Assembly: GCF_000719775.1 (NCBI RefSeq)
Contig: NZ_JOHR01000001.1
Span: forward strand, 496,001 to 560,000
Source of the DNA: Streptomyces sp. NRRL F-5135
Lineage (GTDB): Bacteria > Actinomycetota > Actinomycetes > Streptomycetales > Streptomycetaceae
Direction: 5' to 3'
Length of the DNA: 64,000 nt
Each line of letters opens with the position of its first letter. Position 1 is the stretch's first letter. The position numbers and the translations under genes were made by a program. This document shows positions 40,021 through 48,676 of the stretch, piece after piece. The notes under the pieces are model-generated. The model saw only the letters and a list, made by a program, of their open reading frames with translations, searched no databases and had not been told where the DNA came from.

Positions 40021-40557
40021 CTAGAGCCGGGGCCGCAGCCGTACGAGCACGGTGTCCGCGCCCACGTCGAGAAAGGTCACGGTGACGCCCTCCGCCCGGA
40101 GCGTCGTACCCGGTCCGACCGTCCCCCGGCAGCCCGCGCCGTCGCTCGTCACCCGGATGCTCCCCGGTCCCGACGTCCCGCACCGCCGCGCTCCCGGCAG
40201 GCTCCAGGTCACGGCCCCGTCGTCCACCGCGCCGATCTCGAAGCGGGCCGCGCCGGCCGGACCCGTGAAACGGATTCCGTCCCCGGCGACGAGCCGCACC
40301 TCGCAGTCGGCGTCCGCGCAGGCGTCCGGCGTCCCGCCCGGCTTGCCGCTCGTCCCGGGGCGAGCGGCGGCGGTGGCCGGGGCGGTCGCGGTCCGGCTTC
40401 CGGAGGGCCCGGCCCCCGGTGCCGGCTCCGTCCCGGCTCCGCCGGTGCAGCCCGTCAGCAGCGCCCCCGTCAGCGACACGAGCAGCGGTCCGGCCACGGC
40501 GGCGGCGCCACGGACCACGTCCGGCCCTGGTGCGGGCCTGCGGCGGTGTGCGCGCAT
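40021..40557 (-). CDS. Putative lipoprotein
   Basis: A 178-residue exported protein. ATG at 40557 (MRAHRRRPAPGPD) starts an Arg-rich n-region, a hydrophobic stretch, and the lipobox LLTGC (Cys about 36). After a Pro/Thr/Gly-rich linker a small beta-rich domain carries four cysteines (CADADCE, RRCG, GCRG) likely forming disulfides. I recognise no family. It precedes the signalling block but is separated from it by 163 bases. Confidence 0.72.
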   Translation of the reverse strand: MRAHRRRPAPGPDVVRGAAAVAGPLLVSLTGALLTGCTGGAGTEPAPGAGPSGSRTATAPATAAARPGTSGKPGGTPDACADADCEVRLVAGDGIRFTGPAGAARFEIGAVDDGAVTWSLPGARRCGTSGPGSIRVTSDGAGCRGTVGPGTTLRAEGVTVTFLDVGADTVLVRLRPRL

Positions 40558-40720
40558 TCGGTACGGCCCCCTCGTCGTCCTGCCCGAGCCGGGTTTCCCG
40601 GCGTCCTCCTGGCGGAAGGATGCGCGGGCCCGGACCGGCGGAAACGCCGCACACACCCCGTACTGACGTGCGAAAGGCCAGTGACCCTCCCGACAAGGTT
40701 CGCCCCGCCGCGGCCCAGGC

Positions 40721-41131
40721 CTAGCGCGCGAGGACGGCCAGGACCACCTTGCCGCCGCCCGCCCCGGGCCGGACAGCGACCCGCTGGGCCAGCCGCTGGA
40801 CCATGGGCCAGCCGAAGCCGCCGCTCTGCCCGGTGAGGTCGGGGGTACGGTCGCTCGGCCACACCGGGCTGGGGTCGGACACCACGATCCGCAGGCTGTG
40901 CGCGTCGGCCCGCAACTGCAAAGAGGTGACCGCGCCCGCATGCCGCAGGGCGTTGGTCACCAGCTCGGACACCACGAGCACCAGGTCCTGCGCGGTGGCC
41001 GTGCCGGGCGTCGGGCGGAGGGCCGCCAGAAACCCGTAACTCGCTTCCCGGGCATCGGCCGCCCGCTCCGGCCGGCAGGTCCATTCCGCATACCGGTCGG
41101 ACTCGTCGTCCCGCATCAGCGGATGATTCAT
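40721..41131 (-). CDS. Anti-sigma-factor-type ATP-binding protein (RsbW-like)
   Basis: A 136-residue HATPase. ATG at 41131 (MNHPLMRDDESD) has GGGGTGAG 5 bases upstream. N box ELVTNALRHA and G1-like VSDPSPVWP mark the GHKL fold of partner-switching kinases that phosphorylate STAS proteins or bind sigma factors. The glycine-rich G2 region is GGFGWPMVQRLAQR. No sigma factor is next to it; the STAS gene upstream (41274-41636) is the obvious partner. Confidence 0.88.
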   Translation of the reverse strand: MNHPLMRDDESDRYAEWTCRPERAADAREASYGFLAALRPTPGTATAQDLVLVVSELVTNALRHAGAVTSLQLRADAHSLRIVVSDPSPVWPSDRTPDLTGQSGGFGWPMVQRLAQRVAVRPGAGGGKVVLAVLAR

Positions 41132-41273
41132 CGGCACTCACCCCGTCGGCTGGTCATCACGTTCGACCGTCTTGCCCGGCGTTTACCCCCGCGAAGCGAA
41201 TCCAAGGGTCCCGGTGATCCGGCCCGGCGCGCGGGGCGATTGCGCAGGTGGGACGCCGTACACCCGGCAGGCG

Positions 41274-41636
41274 TCAGGACGCCTGCCCCACCGCCAGCGC
41301 TTCCTCGACCGTGTCGTACACCGGCAGGGCCCGTTCGAGGCCGATGACCCCGAACAGCCGCCGGACGAACGCGGACGGCCGGGCCAGGCGCAGCCGGGCA
41401 CCGAGCACGCCGTGCGCCTGGAGGAGGATGTTCACCGTGCTCGAATCGGCGAAGGACACACCGGACAGATCCACGACGACCGCGCCGGGGACGGCCTCTC
41501 CCGCTTCGGTCAGTGCGGCGGTGAGGGGGGCGACGCTCTCCAGGTCGAGATCGCCGCTGACGGCGAGGACCATCCCGTCGCCGTCCTGCCTCCTGGCCAC
41601 CCCCATGGCCTTGCCTGCGCTGTAGGGAGGGTGCAC
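41274..41636 (-). CDS. STAS-domain anti-anti-sigma factor
   Basis: A 120-residue STAS protein. GTG 41636 (VHPPYSAGKAMG) is chosen because AGAAGG lies 6 bases upstream; ATG 41693 and 41606 are alternatives. Core motif VVVDLSGVSFADSSTVNILLQAH includes the Ser pair (DSS) that the partner kinase phosphorylates. It is between the MarR gene and the RsbW-like gene, all on the minus strand. Confidence 0.9.
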   Translation of the reverse strand: MHPPYSAGKAMGVARRQDGDGMVLAVSGDLDLESVAPLTAALTEAGEAVPGAVVVDLSGVSFADSSTVNILLQAHGVLGARLRLARPSAFVRRLFGVIGLERALPVYDTVEEALAVGQAS

Positions 41637-41670
41637 GTAGATCCTTCTGGGCCGGGGACGGGGCGACCCC

Positions 41671-41735
41671 ACGATAGAAGCAATAGTTGCCATTTGACAA
41701 CATTCGCTGGTGGGCAACAATCTAGGCAACAATCT
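41671..41735 (-). promoter_or_regulatory. Promoter and repeat operator of STAS gene
   Basis: Minus strand TTGTCA (41695-41700) and TATCGT (41671-41676) spaced 18 bases, fitting a vegetative promoter about 30 bases before the chosen start. Upstream, GGCAACAATCT occurs twice (41713-41723, 41725-41735), and GTTGCC near 41686 makes an inverted partner. Candidate binding site for the adjacent MarR protein. Confidence 0.5.
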
Positions 41736-41820
41736 GTCACCCGCTTCCGCACGACGGTTCGGCGCGGACAGCACACGGACAGCAATCCGGCCGATCGCCA
41801 GGAAGTGGGCTCGAATGAAG

Positions 41821-42339
41821 CTAAGCGCTGTCCGCCACGGTGCCCGGCTCCGAGCCCGCGGGCGCGACGTTGTCGAGGGCTCCGAACCGCCCGATCGCCG
41901 CGGCGCGGAAAGCGGTCAGCCCCTTCGCGAGCGCGATGACGTCCGAGGGGTCCATCAACTCCAGCACGATGCGTACCTCACGGGTGCGGAAGGCCCGGTA
42001 CTCGTCGAGCACGTTGTGGCCGCGTCTGCTCAGCCGCAGCTCGACCTCCCGGCGGCTCGTCGGACTGGGCGAGCGCACCACGAGCCCCATGGCCTCCATC
42101 CGGTCACAGAGCCTGCTCACCGAGGACGCGCGCGAGCCGAGGACCTCGCCGAGCGTCCGCAGATTCGCGCCCTCATGCTTCTCGATGACGAGAAGGGCAC
42201 GTAGCTGGGAGGGTGAGACCGGACCGGACGGCGCCGCCTCCTGGCCACGCCCCCACAGCACCTCAAGCAGTTCCGAGGCGGCACAGGCGGCCTCGGCGAC
42301 CTGTTCGCGCTGGCTCGGCTGACCGGTGAAGCGGGACAT
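41821..42339 (-). CDS. MarR-family transcriptional regulator
   Basis: A 172-residue winged-helix protein. Residues about 45-110 carry SPSQLRALLVIEKHEGANLRTLGEVLGSRASSVSRLCDRMEAMGLV, the MarR recognition helix and wing (SPTSRREVELRLSRRG). The ligand is unknown. It diverges from the PP2C gene by 89 bases and is upstream of the STAS gene, so it may control both. Confidence 0.92.
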   Translation of the reverse strand: MSRFTGQPSQREQVAEAACAASELLEVLWGRGQEAAPSGPVSPSQLRALLVIEKHEGANLRTLGEVLGSRASSVSRLCDRMEAMGLVVRSPSPTSRREVELRLSRRGHNVLDEYRAFRTREVRIVLELMDPSDVIALAKGLTAFRAAAIGRFGALDNVAPAGSEPGTVADSA

Positions 42340-42340
42340 C

Positions 42341-42404
42341 GATCCACCCTTTCATCCGGCTCGGACCTTTGTCAGCCCAGACGGATCCACCCACGGATCC
42401 ACCC
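42341..42404. repeat. Three GATCCACCC repeats between marR and PP2C gene
   Basis: GATCCACCC at 42341, 42384 and 42396; the last two are within a tandem 12-mer ACGGATCCACCC (42381-42404). They fill the divergent promoter region and look like regulator-binding repeats. Confidence 0.5.
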
Positions 42405-42428
42405 ATGGAAGAAGAAGGCTGAGCGACA

Positions 42429-43607
42429 GTGACTCTACTCGCGGATGTGGAAAGAGCGGTCCGTGCGGCGGCGCCGCACGCCCTCGTCGACACGCTTCGT
42501 ACAGCATTGACCGATGCGTACGGGGCGGCATCCGTACGGCTCCATCTCGCCGACTACGGCCTCACGGTACTCCGGCCGGTCGACACCGTCACCCACCCCG
42601 GCGAGGCACTGTCCCTGCACAACAGCCCCGAGGGCCGCGCCTTCGGCAGCCAGGAGCCGCGCGAACACCAGGTGCGGCACGGGGACGCGGTCGACCACCA
42701 CCTGCCGGTCACCGTGCGCGGGGAGCGGCTCGGGATCCTCACGGTCCGGCTGCCCGGTGACCGCTCCACCCCGGCCGCCGTGGCGGACCTGACCCAGGTG
42801 GCCGAGCTGCTCGGGCACGAGATTCTGGTGGCCGAACGGGACACCGACCTCTACCAGCGGGTACGCCGGGCGAGCCGGCTGACCCTGGCGGCCGAGATGC
42901 AGTGGGACCTGCTGCCCGCGCGGGCCTGCGCCGCGCGGGAGTACGCCATCGGCGCCCAGCTGGAGCCCGCCTACGCCATCCACGGCGACAACTTCGACTG
43001 GGCGGCCGACGCCGAGGAGCTGACGCTGGCGGTGACCAACGGCATGGGCGAGGGCATCCACGCCTCGCTGCTGACCAATCTCGCCGTCAACGCGCTGCGC
43101 AACGCCCGCCGGGCCGGTATCGCCCTCGCGGACCAGGCGGCGCTGGCGGACCAGGCGCTGTACGAGCAGCACCGGGGCGCGGCGTACGTCTCGACGCTGC
43201 TGCTGCGGTTCGAGCTGGCGACGGGCCGCGTCGAGGCGGTGGACGCCGGGTCGCCCCAGCTGTGGCGCAGGCGGGGCAAGACGGTCGAACGCGTCGCGCT
43301 CGACCCACAGCTGCCCCTCGGCATGTTCGAGGAGTCGGACTACACCGCACAGACGTTCCAGGTACTGCCCGGTGACCGACTGGTCTTCGTCAGCGACGGC
43401 GTGTACGCGGCGGTCTCGCCGCAGGGCGAGGCGTTCGGCGACCGGGCGCTGGCGCGCGCGATCGGCTCGACGAGCCTGCTGCCGGCCGCCATGGTGCCGC
43501 GCGCGATGCTGGGCGAGCTGGCGGCCTACCGCGACGCCGAGTCGACGGACGACGCGCTGGTGCTGTGCCTGGACTGGTTCGGCAGAGCGGACGAACCGGT
43601 CGCGTAA
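42429..43607 (+). CDS. PP2C/SpoIIE-type protein with altered metal site
   Basis: A 392-residue protein from GTG 42429 (VTLLADVERAVRAA). Residues about 15-140 are GAF-like. The phosphatase domain keeps the first Asp residues (HGDNFDW) and later SDGVYAAV and TDDALVL, but where SpoIIE-type phosphatases have GDVxGHG this protein has VTNGMGEG, so a metal-binding Asp is replaced by Asn. It would normally dephosphorylate a STAS protein such as those at 41.3 or 48.2 kb. It may be weakly active, use other metals, or act as a pseudophosphatase. Confidence 0.88.
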   Translation: MTLLADVERAVRAAAPHALVDTLRTALTDAYGAASVRLHLADYGLTVLRPVDTVTHPGEALSLHNSPEGRAFGSQEPREHQVRHGDAVDHHLPVTVRGERLGILTVRLPGDRSTPAAVADLTQVAELLGHEILVAERDTDLYQRVRRASRLTLAAEMQWDLLPARACAAREYAIGAQLEPAYAIHGDNFDWAADAEELTLAVTNGMGEGIHASLLTNLAVNALRNARRAGIALADQAALADQALYEQHRGAAYVSTLLLRFELATGRVEAVDAGSPQLWRRRGKTVERVALDPQLPLGMFEESDYTAQTFQVLPGDRLVFVSDGVYAAVSPQGEAFGDRALARAIGSTSLLPAAMVPRAMLGELAAYRDAESTDDALVLCLDWFGRADEPVA

Positions 43608-43730
43608 GGGCGCCCGGCGGCGGGCTCCACGGTCCCGCGGGCGGCGGCGCCCACGGCTCGGCGGCGGGCTCCAGGGGCGGCGCCCCGGCTCCACGTCCGG
43701 CGGCCCCGGGCGCCGCGCCCGGACCCCGCG
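43608..43730. repeat. Direct 15-bp repeat in spacer
   Basis: CGGCGGCGGGCTCCA occurs at 43615-43629 and 43659-43673 between convergent genes. The region is strongly GC-rich and may fold into a terminator (GGGCGCC / GGCGCCC arms), but no single stem stands out. Confidence 0.4.
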
Positions 43731-44210
43731 TCAGGCGGTCGTCCCCGCGGTCGCCTTCCGGCGCTCCAGGTCGAACACGGCCTGGACGCGCTTGCCGACG
43801 GGGACCCGCTCGGCGGTGAGCCGGTCGCTGAGCGCGTGCACGATCTCGATGCCGTGGCCGCCCAGCCTGGCCGGGTCCCTCGGGAAGCGGCGCGGGAGGG
43901 CCGTACTGCTGTCGTACACGGTCACGATCACCTGCCGGGCCGTCCCCTCCAGCTCCAGCAGATACGGTCCGTGGCTGTGCCGCTCCGCGTTCGTGACCAA
44001 CTCGCTGACGACCAGCAGCAGATCGTCGCCCGTGCGGCCGCCGAGATCGGCGAACCACTCGGCTTCGAGCTGCTGCAGGAACCTGACGGCGAGCGCCCGG
44101 GCCTCGGCTATGCACCCGGGTTCGCCGCTGTACTCGGCGGCCCGGCGCAGCGGCTGCCCGGAATCCGCCAGGGACGCGAAGGTCCTGCCGCCGATGGTCT
44201 GTTCGTTCAT
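43731..44210 (-). CDS. Anti-sigma-factor-type ATP-binding protein (second)
   Basis: A 159-residue HATPase. ATG 44210 (MNEQTIGGRTFAS) has GGAGAG upstream. N box VVSELVTNAERHSHG, G1-like VYDSSTALPRR and GGHGIEIVHALSDR. This is the short RsbW/SpoIIAB-like class abundant in Streptomyces. It faces the PP2C gene tail to tail and could be its counter-acting kinase. Confidence 0.88.
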   Translation of the reverse strand: MNEQTIGGRTFASLADSGQPLRRAAEYSGEPGCIAEARALAVRFLQQLEAEWFADLGGRTGDDLLLVVSELVTNAERHSHGPYLLELEGTARQVIVTVYDSSTALPRRFPRDPARLGGHGIEIVHALSDRLTAERVPVGKRVQAVFDLERRKATAGTTA

Positions 44211-44355
44211 ACTCTCCTGCCCGGGCACCGGTGAAGGCGATCGGGGGACCCCTTCTCGGGTTCCCTTATGCCCCACCACGCGCACGGTATGCCGACCGGT
44301 TTCGTGAAGGGCGTCACGTACGTCTGCCATGTACGGGTGGCACGAGCGACGGCCG

Positions 44356-44808
44356 TCAGTTGCGCCCGGGCAGCCGGACCACGGTCACGAAGAACTCGTC
44401 GATCTGGCGGACGGCCGCGATGAACTGGTCCAGGTCGACCGGCTTGGTCACGTACGCGTTGGCGTGCAGCCTGTAGCTGCGCAGGATGTCCTCCTCGGCG
44501 GAGGAGGTGGTCAGCACGACGACGGGGATCGCCGCGAGTTCCGGGTCCGTCTTGATCTGCTCCAGCACCTGACGTCCGTCGTACTTCGGCAGGTTGAGGT
44601 CGAGCAGGACGAGATCCGGGCGAGGGGCCTCCGGGTGGGCGCCGCGCCGGTAGAGGAAGTCCAGCGCCTCCTCGCCGTCGCGCACCACATGGAGGGTGTT
44701 GCGGATCTTGTTGTCCTCGAACGCCTCGCGCGTCATCAACTCGTCCCCCGCGTCGTCCTCGACGAGCAGGACCTCGATGGGTTGCGCGGGCGGGTTCACA
44801 TTGGTCAC
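44356..44808 (-). CDS. Single-domain response regulator (Rcp1-like)
   Basis: A 150-residue receiver with no output domain. GTG 44808 overlaps the kinase stop (GTGA). EVLLVEDDAGDELMTREAF, phospho-acceptor D70 in VLLDLNLPKYDG, and VTKPVDLDQF. The long insert (YRRGAHPEAPRPD) is typical of Rcp1-type regulators paired with phytochrome-like kinases. It is probably phosphorylated by the adjacent CHASE3 kinase and acts through protein contacts, for example on the PP2C protein of the same operon. Confidence 0.93.
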   Translation of the reverse strand: MTNVNPPAQPIEVLLVEDDAGDELMTREAFEDNKIRNTLHVVRDGEEALDFLYRRGAHPEAPRPDLVLLDLNLPKYDGRQVLEQIKTDPELAAIPVVVLTTSSAEEDILRSYRLHANAYVTKPVDLDQFIAAVRQIDEFFVTVVRLPGRN

Positions 44809-46631
44809 GGAGCGGCTCCCGGTGGGCTGGTCGGCGGTCGTTCGTCCGACGGGTCGGGGACGGTCGCGGAAGGCGCGGCCGGGCCGTCGGCGGGCGGCAG
44901 GGGCACCGTACCCGCAGGGCCGGGCGCCTTCTCCGCAGCGAGGGTCCCCGCGGCCTCCGCATCGGTCCCGGCGGCCTCCCCGGCCTCCCCGGCCTCCCCC
45001 GGCTCCTCGGGCACGAGGAGCGCGGGCAGCGTGAAATGCACCCGGGTGCCGCCCTCCGGCGGCGACTCGAGCCAGATCCTGCCGCCGTGGAACTCCACGA
45101 TCTTGCGGCAGAGCGCCAGCCCGATGCCCGTGCCCTCGTACTCGTCCCGCCCGTGCAGCCGCTGGAAGATGACGAAGACCTTCTCCGCGAACTCCGGCGC
45201 CACCCCGATGCCGTTGTCCGAGACGGTGACATGCCACACGTCGGCCCCGTCACCCTCGGCGCGTTCCCGGACGCAGCCGACGGTGATCCGGCTCGGCACC
45301 TCGGGCCGGCGGAACTTGACCGCGTTGCCGACGAGGTTCTGCCAGAGCATGGCCAGGGTGGTGGGATCGCCGGTGATCCTCGGCAGCTCCGACTCCCGTA
45401 CGACGGTGGCCCCGGCCTCCTCGACGACCAGGGCGAGATTGCCCAGCGCCCGGTCCAGCGCGGCGCCCATGTCGACGTCCTGCCAGGCGTCGTGCACCCG
45501 GCCCACCCGGGAGAAGGTGAGCAGGTCGTTGATGAGGACCTGCATGCGCTTGGCGCCGTCGACCGCGAAGTCGATGTACTGCTTGCCGCGGGCGTCCAGC
45601 TGGTCGCCGTAACGCTTCTCCAGCAGTTGGCAGAACGAGGCGACCTTGCGCAGCGGCTCCTGGAGGTCGTGCGAGGCGACGTACGCGAACTGCTCCAGCT
45701 CCGAGTTCGAGCGACGCAGCTCGTCGGCCTGTTCCGCGAGGAGGGCCTCGCGCGACTGCGTCGCGGAGATCTCCGCGACGAGACGCCGGCGCATGTCCTC
45801 GACGGCGGCGCCGACCGCGCGCAGATCGGACGGCCCGCCCGTCTCGATGCGCCGGTCGAACGCCCCGGCGCGCACGTCGTCGGACGCGGCGCGCAGCGCG
45901 TTCAGCGGCCGGCCGACCATCCGGTGCAGCACGAGAGCGAGCACCACCACGGCCGTCACGAAGACGCCGAGGGCGGCGACGGACGCGGCGTCCCGCTGCG
46001 CCCGGGCGTCGTCCAGCTCGGCGCGTGCCCGGTCCCTGGCGATGTCCAGATGGCGTTGTTGTACGGCGAAGAGGGTGCGCAGTTCGTCGAAGCCCGCCTT
46101 GCTCCGGGCCAGCCGCTGTGCGGAGGCCGACTCGGCCCCCCTGGCCCGTACGGCCCCGATCAGCGGAGCCACGTCCTCGCGCCGCCACCGCTCGGCGGCC
46201 CGCGCGATCCGGTCGAGGTCCGTGGCGAGGACGGAGTCCTCGGCGACGACGGCGCGCATGCCCCGGAGGAACCGGCGCTCTTCCGCGCGGCCCTGGTCGT
46301 ACGGTGCGAGGAAGGACGGGTCGGCGGTCAGGGCGTAGCCGCGGACGCCGGTCTCCTGGTCGAGCAGGGCCCGTTGGAGCTGGAACGCGCCCGACCGGGC
46401 GGGCTGGATGCGGTCCACCAGGTCGTCGGTGCGGTCGTTGGCCCGCACCATGAACGCCCCGGCGACCAGGGCGCAGCCGCAGACCACCAGCACCAGCAGC
46501 GCGAGGATCAACCGGACCCAGCCCTGCACGGAGAGCCGGGAGCGCGCGAAGCGCCCCGGCGGTGGCTGCTCGCCCCCGGGTACGGCGGCTCGCGGCCGGC
46601 CCGGCTCCGCTCCCTCCGGTGCCGCCGTCAT
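44805..46631 (-). CDS. CHASE3/HAMP sensor histidine kinase
   Basis: A 608-residue kinase. TM helices at about 39-62 and 217-238 flank an extracytoplasmic CHASE3 domain (RALLDQETGVRGYALT). HAMP follows (about 238-290), then the phytochrome-type H box YVASHDLQEPLRKV with H321, N box LWQNLVGNAVKFRR, DNGIGV and GTGIGLALCRKIVEFHGG. The last ~95 residues are a Glu/Gly/Ala/Pro-rich disordered tail. ATG overlaps the upstream PP2C gene stop. It is the middle gene of a three-gene coupled operon. Confidence 0.94.
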   Translation of the reverse strand: MTAAPEGAEPGRPRAAVPGGEQPPPGRFARSRLSVQGWVRLILALLVLVVCGCALVAGAFMVRANDRTDDLVDRIQPARSGAFQLQRALLDQETGVRGYALTADPSFLAPYDQGRAEERRFLRGMRAVVAEDSVLATDLDRIARAAERWRREDVAPLIGAVRARGAESASAQRLARSKAGFDELRTLFAVQQRHLDIARDRARAELDDARAQRDAASVAALGVFVTAVVVLALVLHRMVGRPLNALRAASDDVRAGAFDRRIETGGPSDLRAVGAAVEDMRRRLVAEISATQSREALLAEQADELRRSNSELEQFAYVASHDLQEPLRKVASFCQLLEKRYGDQLDARGKQYIDFAVDGAKRMQVLINDLLTFSRVGRVHDAWQDVDMGAALDRALGNLALVVEEAGATVVRESELPRITGDPTTLAMLWQNLVGNAVKFRRPEVPSRITVGCVRERAEGDGADVWHVTVSDNGIGVAPEFAEKVFVIFQRLHGRDEYEGTGIGLALCRKIVEFHGGRIWLESPPEGGTRVHFTLPALLVPEEPGEAGEAGEAAGTDAEAAGTLAAEKAPGPAGTVPLPPADGPAAPSATVPDPSDERPPTSPPGAAP

Positions 46632-47920
46632 CGCCCGCCGCCCCAGCCGAGGTGCAGCACGGCGACGTCGTCGGCGAGACCTCCGTACGGCGCGGCCCCC
46701 TCTTCGGCCTCGTCGACCAGCGCGTCCACGAAGGCGTCCGGAGGCAGTGCGCCGTGCTTCCTGGCCAGCCCGAGCAGCCCGCTCTCCCCCAGCCGGGTGG
46801 CCGGTCCCGTACGCCCCTCGAACAGCCCGTCCGTGAACAGCACCACATGCCCCCCGGGCGGCAGCGGCAGCGCCGTCTCCGTCCAGTGGCCCGTCCCGGG
46901 CAGCAGCCCGAGGGCCATGCCGACGGGCGGCTCCTCCCAGGCGACCGCGCCGCCGTGGCGGACCAGCAGTCCGGGGTGGCCGGCGCGCAGGACCCGCACG
47001 TCCCGGCGGTCGGGCGGGAAGACCACGGAGGTGACGGTCGCGAACACATGGGGGTCGGCCCGCTCGGCGACGAGGATCTCCTCCAGCAGGCGTACCTGCT
47101 CCAGCTGCGGCGTGCCGCAGAGCACCGCCGTGCGCCAGGCCACCCGCAGACAGACCCCGAGTGCCGCTTCCGCCGCTCCGTGCCCCGACACGTCGCCTAT
47201 GACCGCGTGGACCGTGCCGTCCACGGTCTGCACGACATCGTAGAAGTCACCGCTGAGCAGGCCGTGGACGCGTCCCGGCTCGTACCGCGCGACCGCTTCG
47301 AAGTCCTCGCCGCGCAGCAGCGGCACGGGCAGCAGCCCCCGCTCCAGCCGGGCGTTCTCCTGCGCGATCCGCTCATTGGCGCGGAGCGCGGCGGCGGCCT
47401 GTTCGACCTGCTTGCGCTGGAGCGCGTAGCGCAGCGACCGGCTCAGCGTCTCGGGGTCGAACCGTCCCTTGACGAGGTAGTCCTGCGCGCCGGTCGCCAC
47501 GGCGGACAGCCCCGTGTCGCCCCCGGCCATACCGGTGAGCACCACCACGGCCGCCTCGGGGGCACTGCGGACGATACGGGTGACGGCGTCGAGTCCCTGG
47601 GCGTCGGGCAGGTGGAGATCGAGGAGCACGCAGACCGGCGTGGTGCGGCCCGAGAGGAACCGCTCGGCCTCCGCGAGCGTCTTGCACCACGTCAGCGGGG
47701 AGTCCAGATCGCTGTCGGCGAGCAGTTCCTCGACGAGCAGCGCGTCACCGGCGTCGTCCTCGACCAGCACCAGCGCCGCGTCCCCGGACCGGAGCGAGTC
47801 CGGTACGCCGCCGTCCCGTACGGGCGCGGTGTCACCGGCGGGGGCCGGTGAACCCAAAGCTCCCAGGGGACGGCGCTCCGGCACCGGCCGGGAGGAGAGG
47901 CCGACGGGCGACTCGACCAT
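46628..47920 (-). CDS. Receiver-PP2C (SpoIIE/RsbU-type) phosphatase
   Basis: A 430-residue fusion. ATG 47920 (MVESPVGLSSRP) has GAGGGG upstream. Residues about 50-170 are a receiver (ALVLVEDDAGDALLVEELL; LLDLHLPDAQG; VTRI...LVKG), and a coiled linker leads to a complete phosphatase domain with LLSGDFYDVVQ, GDVSGHGAAEAALG, FTDGLFEG and LADDVAVLHLG. All metal Asp residues are present, unlike the protein at 42.4 kb. Phosphorylation by the kinase it precedes should switch the phosphatase, whose substrate is probably a STAS protein. Confidence 0.94.
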   Translation of the reverse strand: MVESPVGLSSRPVPERRPLGALGSPAPAGDTAPVRDGGVPDSLRSGDAALVLVEDDAGDALLVEELLADSDLDSPLTWCKTLAEAERFLSGRTTPVCVLLDLHLPDAQGLDAVTRIVRSAPEAAVVVLTGMAGGDTGLSAVATGAQDYLVKGRFDPETLSRSLRYALQRKQVEQAAAALRANERIAQENARLERGLLPVPLLRGEDFEAVARYEPGRVHGLLSGDFYDVVQTVDGTVHAVIGDVSGHGAAEAALGVCLRVAWRTAVLCGTPQLEQVRLLEEILVAERADPHVFATVTSVVFPPDRRDVRVLRAGHPGLLVRHGGAVAWEEPPVGMALGLLPGTGHWTETALPLPPGGHVVLFTDGLFEGRTGPATRLGESGLLGLARKHGALPPDAFVDALVDEAEEGAAPYGGLADDVAVLHLGWGGGR

Positions 47921-48203
47921 GTGCACCCCTCTCGCATGGCGGCACGGCCCGCCTATGTCTTCCGGCGGAAAAGCATATGCGACCCTGCCTCCGCCGATCG
48001 GCGCACGGTGGGGAAAACACACGCCGGGGGGACCGGCGCGGCAAACCGTCCGAGCGGCGCGGGCGGTGGCCGGTGCCCGGGGCGCCCGGGGCCGGGACGC
48101 CCGGTACCCACGCTCCGGCCCGCCGCGTCAACTGCCCGAAACCCGTGGCATCCTGGGATCCCATGAGGAGCGACGCCGGTCTCGACAGCGCACTCGGTCA
48201 CCG

Positions 48204-48623
48204 ATGACCGAGTCACTGCCGAGACCGCTGCCCGATCCCCTGGCCGTGGTGGTCACCACGCCCCGGGCCGACACCGTCGTGGTGCGGCTCGACGGCGCGA
48301 TGGATTTCGAGACGGCGTACGAAGTGGTCGACACCGTACGGCAGTTGCTGCGCTCCCACCGCGGTGTGCGCACCCTGGAGCTGCACTGCGGCGGTCTCAC
48401 CCTGTGCGACTCGGCCGGGCTGTCGGCCCTGCTGCTGATCAGACGTCTCACCGAGGGCGACGGCGTACGGCTGGTCCTGTCGGAGTGCCGGCCCGCGCTG
48501 GACCGGCTGCTGGAGATCACCGGAACCCTCGGCCGGCTGGGCCGGGAGGAGGCGGCCGCCGGCGGGCAGAACGAGGGGGAGGACGGCGGGGGCCGGGCCG
48601 GGTCGCGCCGGCCGTCGCCCTGA
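48204..48623 (+). CDS. STAS-domain anti-anti-sigma factor (second)
   Basis: A 139-residue STAS protein from ATG 48204 (MTESLPRPLPDP). The core is VRTLELHCGGLTLCDSAGLSALLLI with the phosphorylatable Ser in CDSAG. The C-terminal ~25 residues are Gly/Glu/Arg-rich. Divergent from the PP2C-kinase-regulator operon, hence a likely substrate of that phosphatase. Confidence 0.9.
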   Translation: MTESLPRPLPDPLAVVVTTPRADTVVVRLDGAMDFETAYEVVDTVRQLLRSHRGVRTLELHCGGLTLCDSAGLSALLLIRRLTEGDGVRLVLSECRPALDRLLEITGTLGRLGREEAAAGGQNEGEDGGGRAGSRRPSP

Positions 48624-48648
48624 CGGCCACGCCGCCCGCCGGAGGCGC

Positions 48649-48671
48649 GGGACCGGGCCGGGGCCCGGGTC
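48649..48671. terminator. Probable terminator between convergent genes
   Basis: GGACCGGGCC and GGCCCGGGTCC pair with one bulged base around a 2-base loop, between the STAS gene and the convergent membrane protein gene. Confidence 0.4.
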
Positions 48672-48676
48672 CAGGT

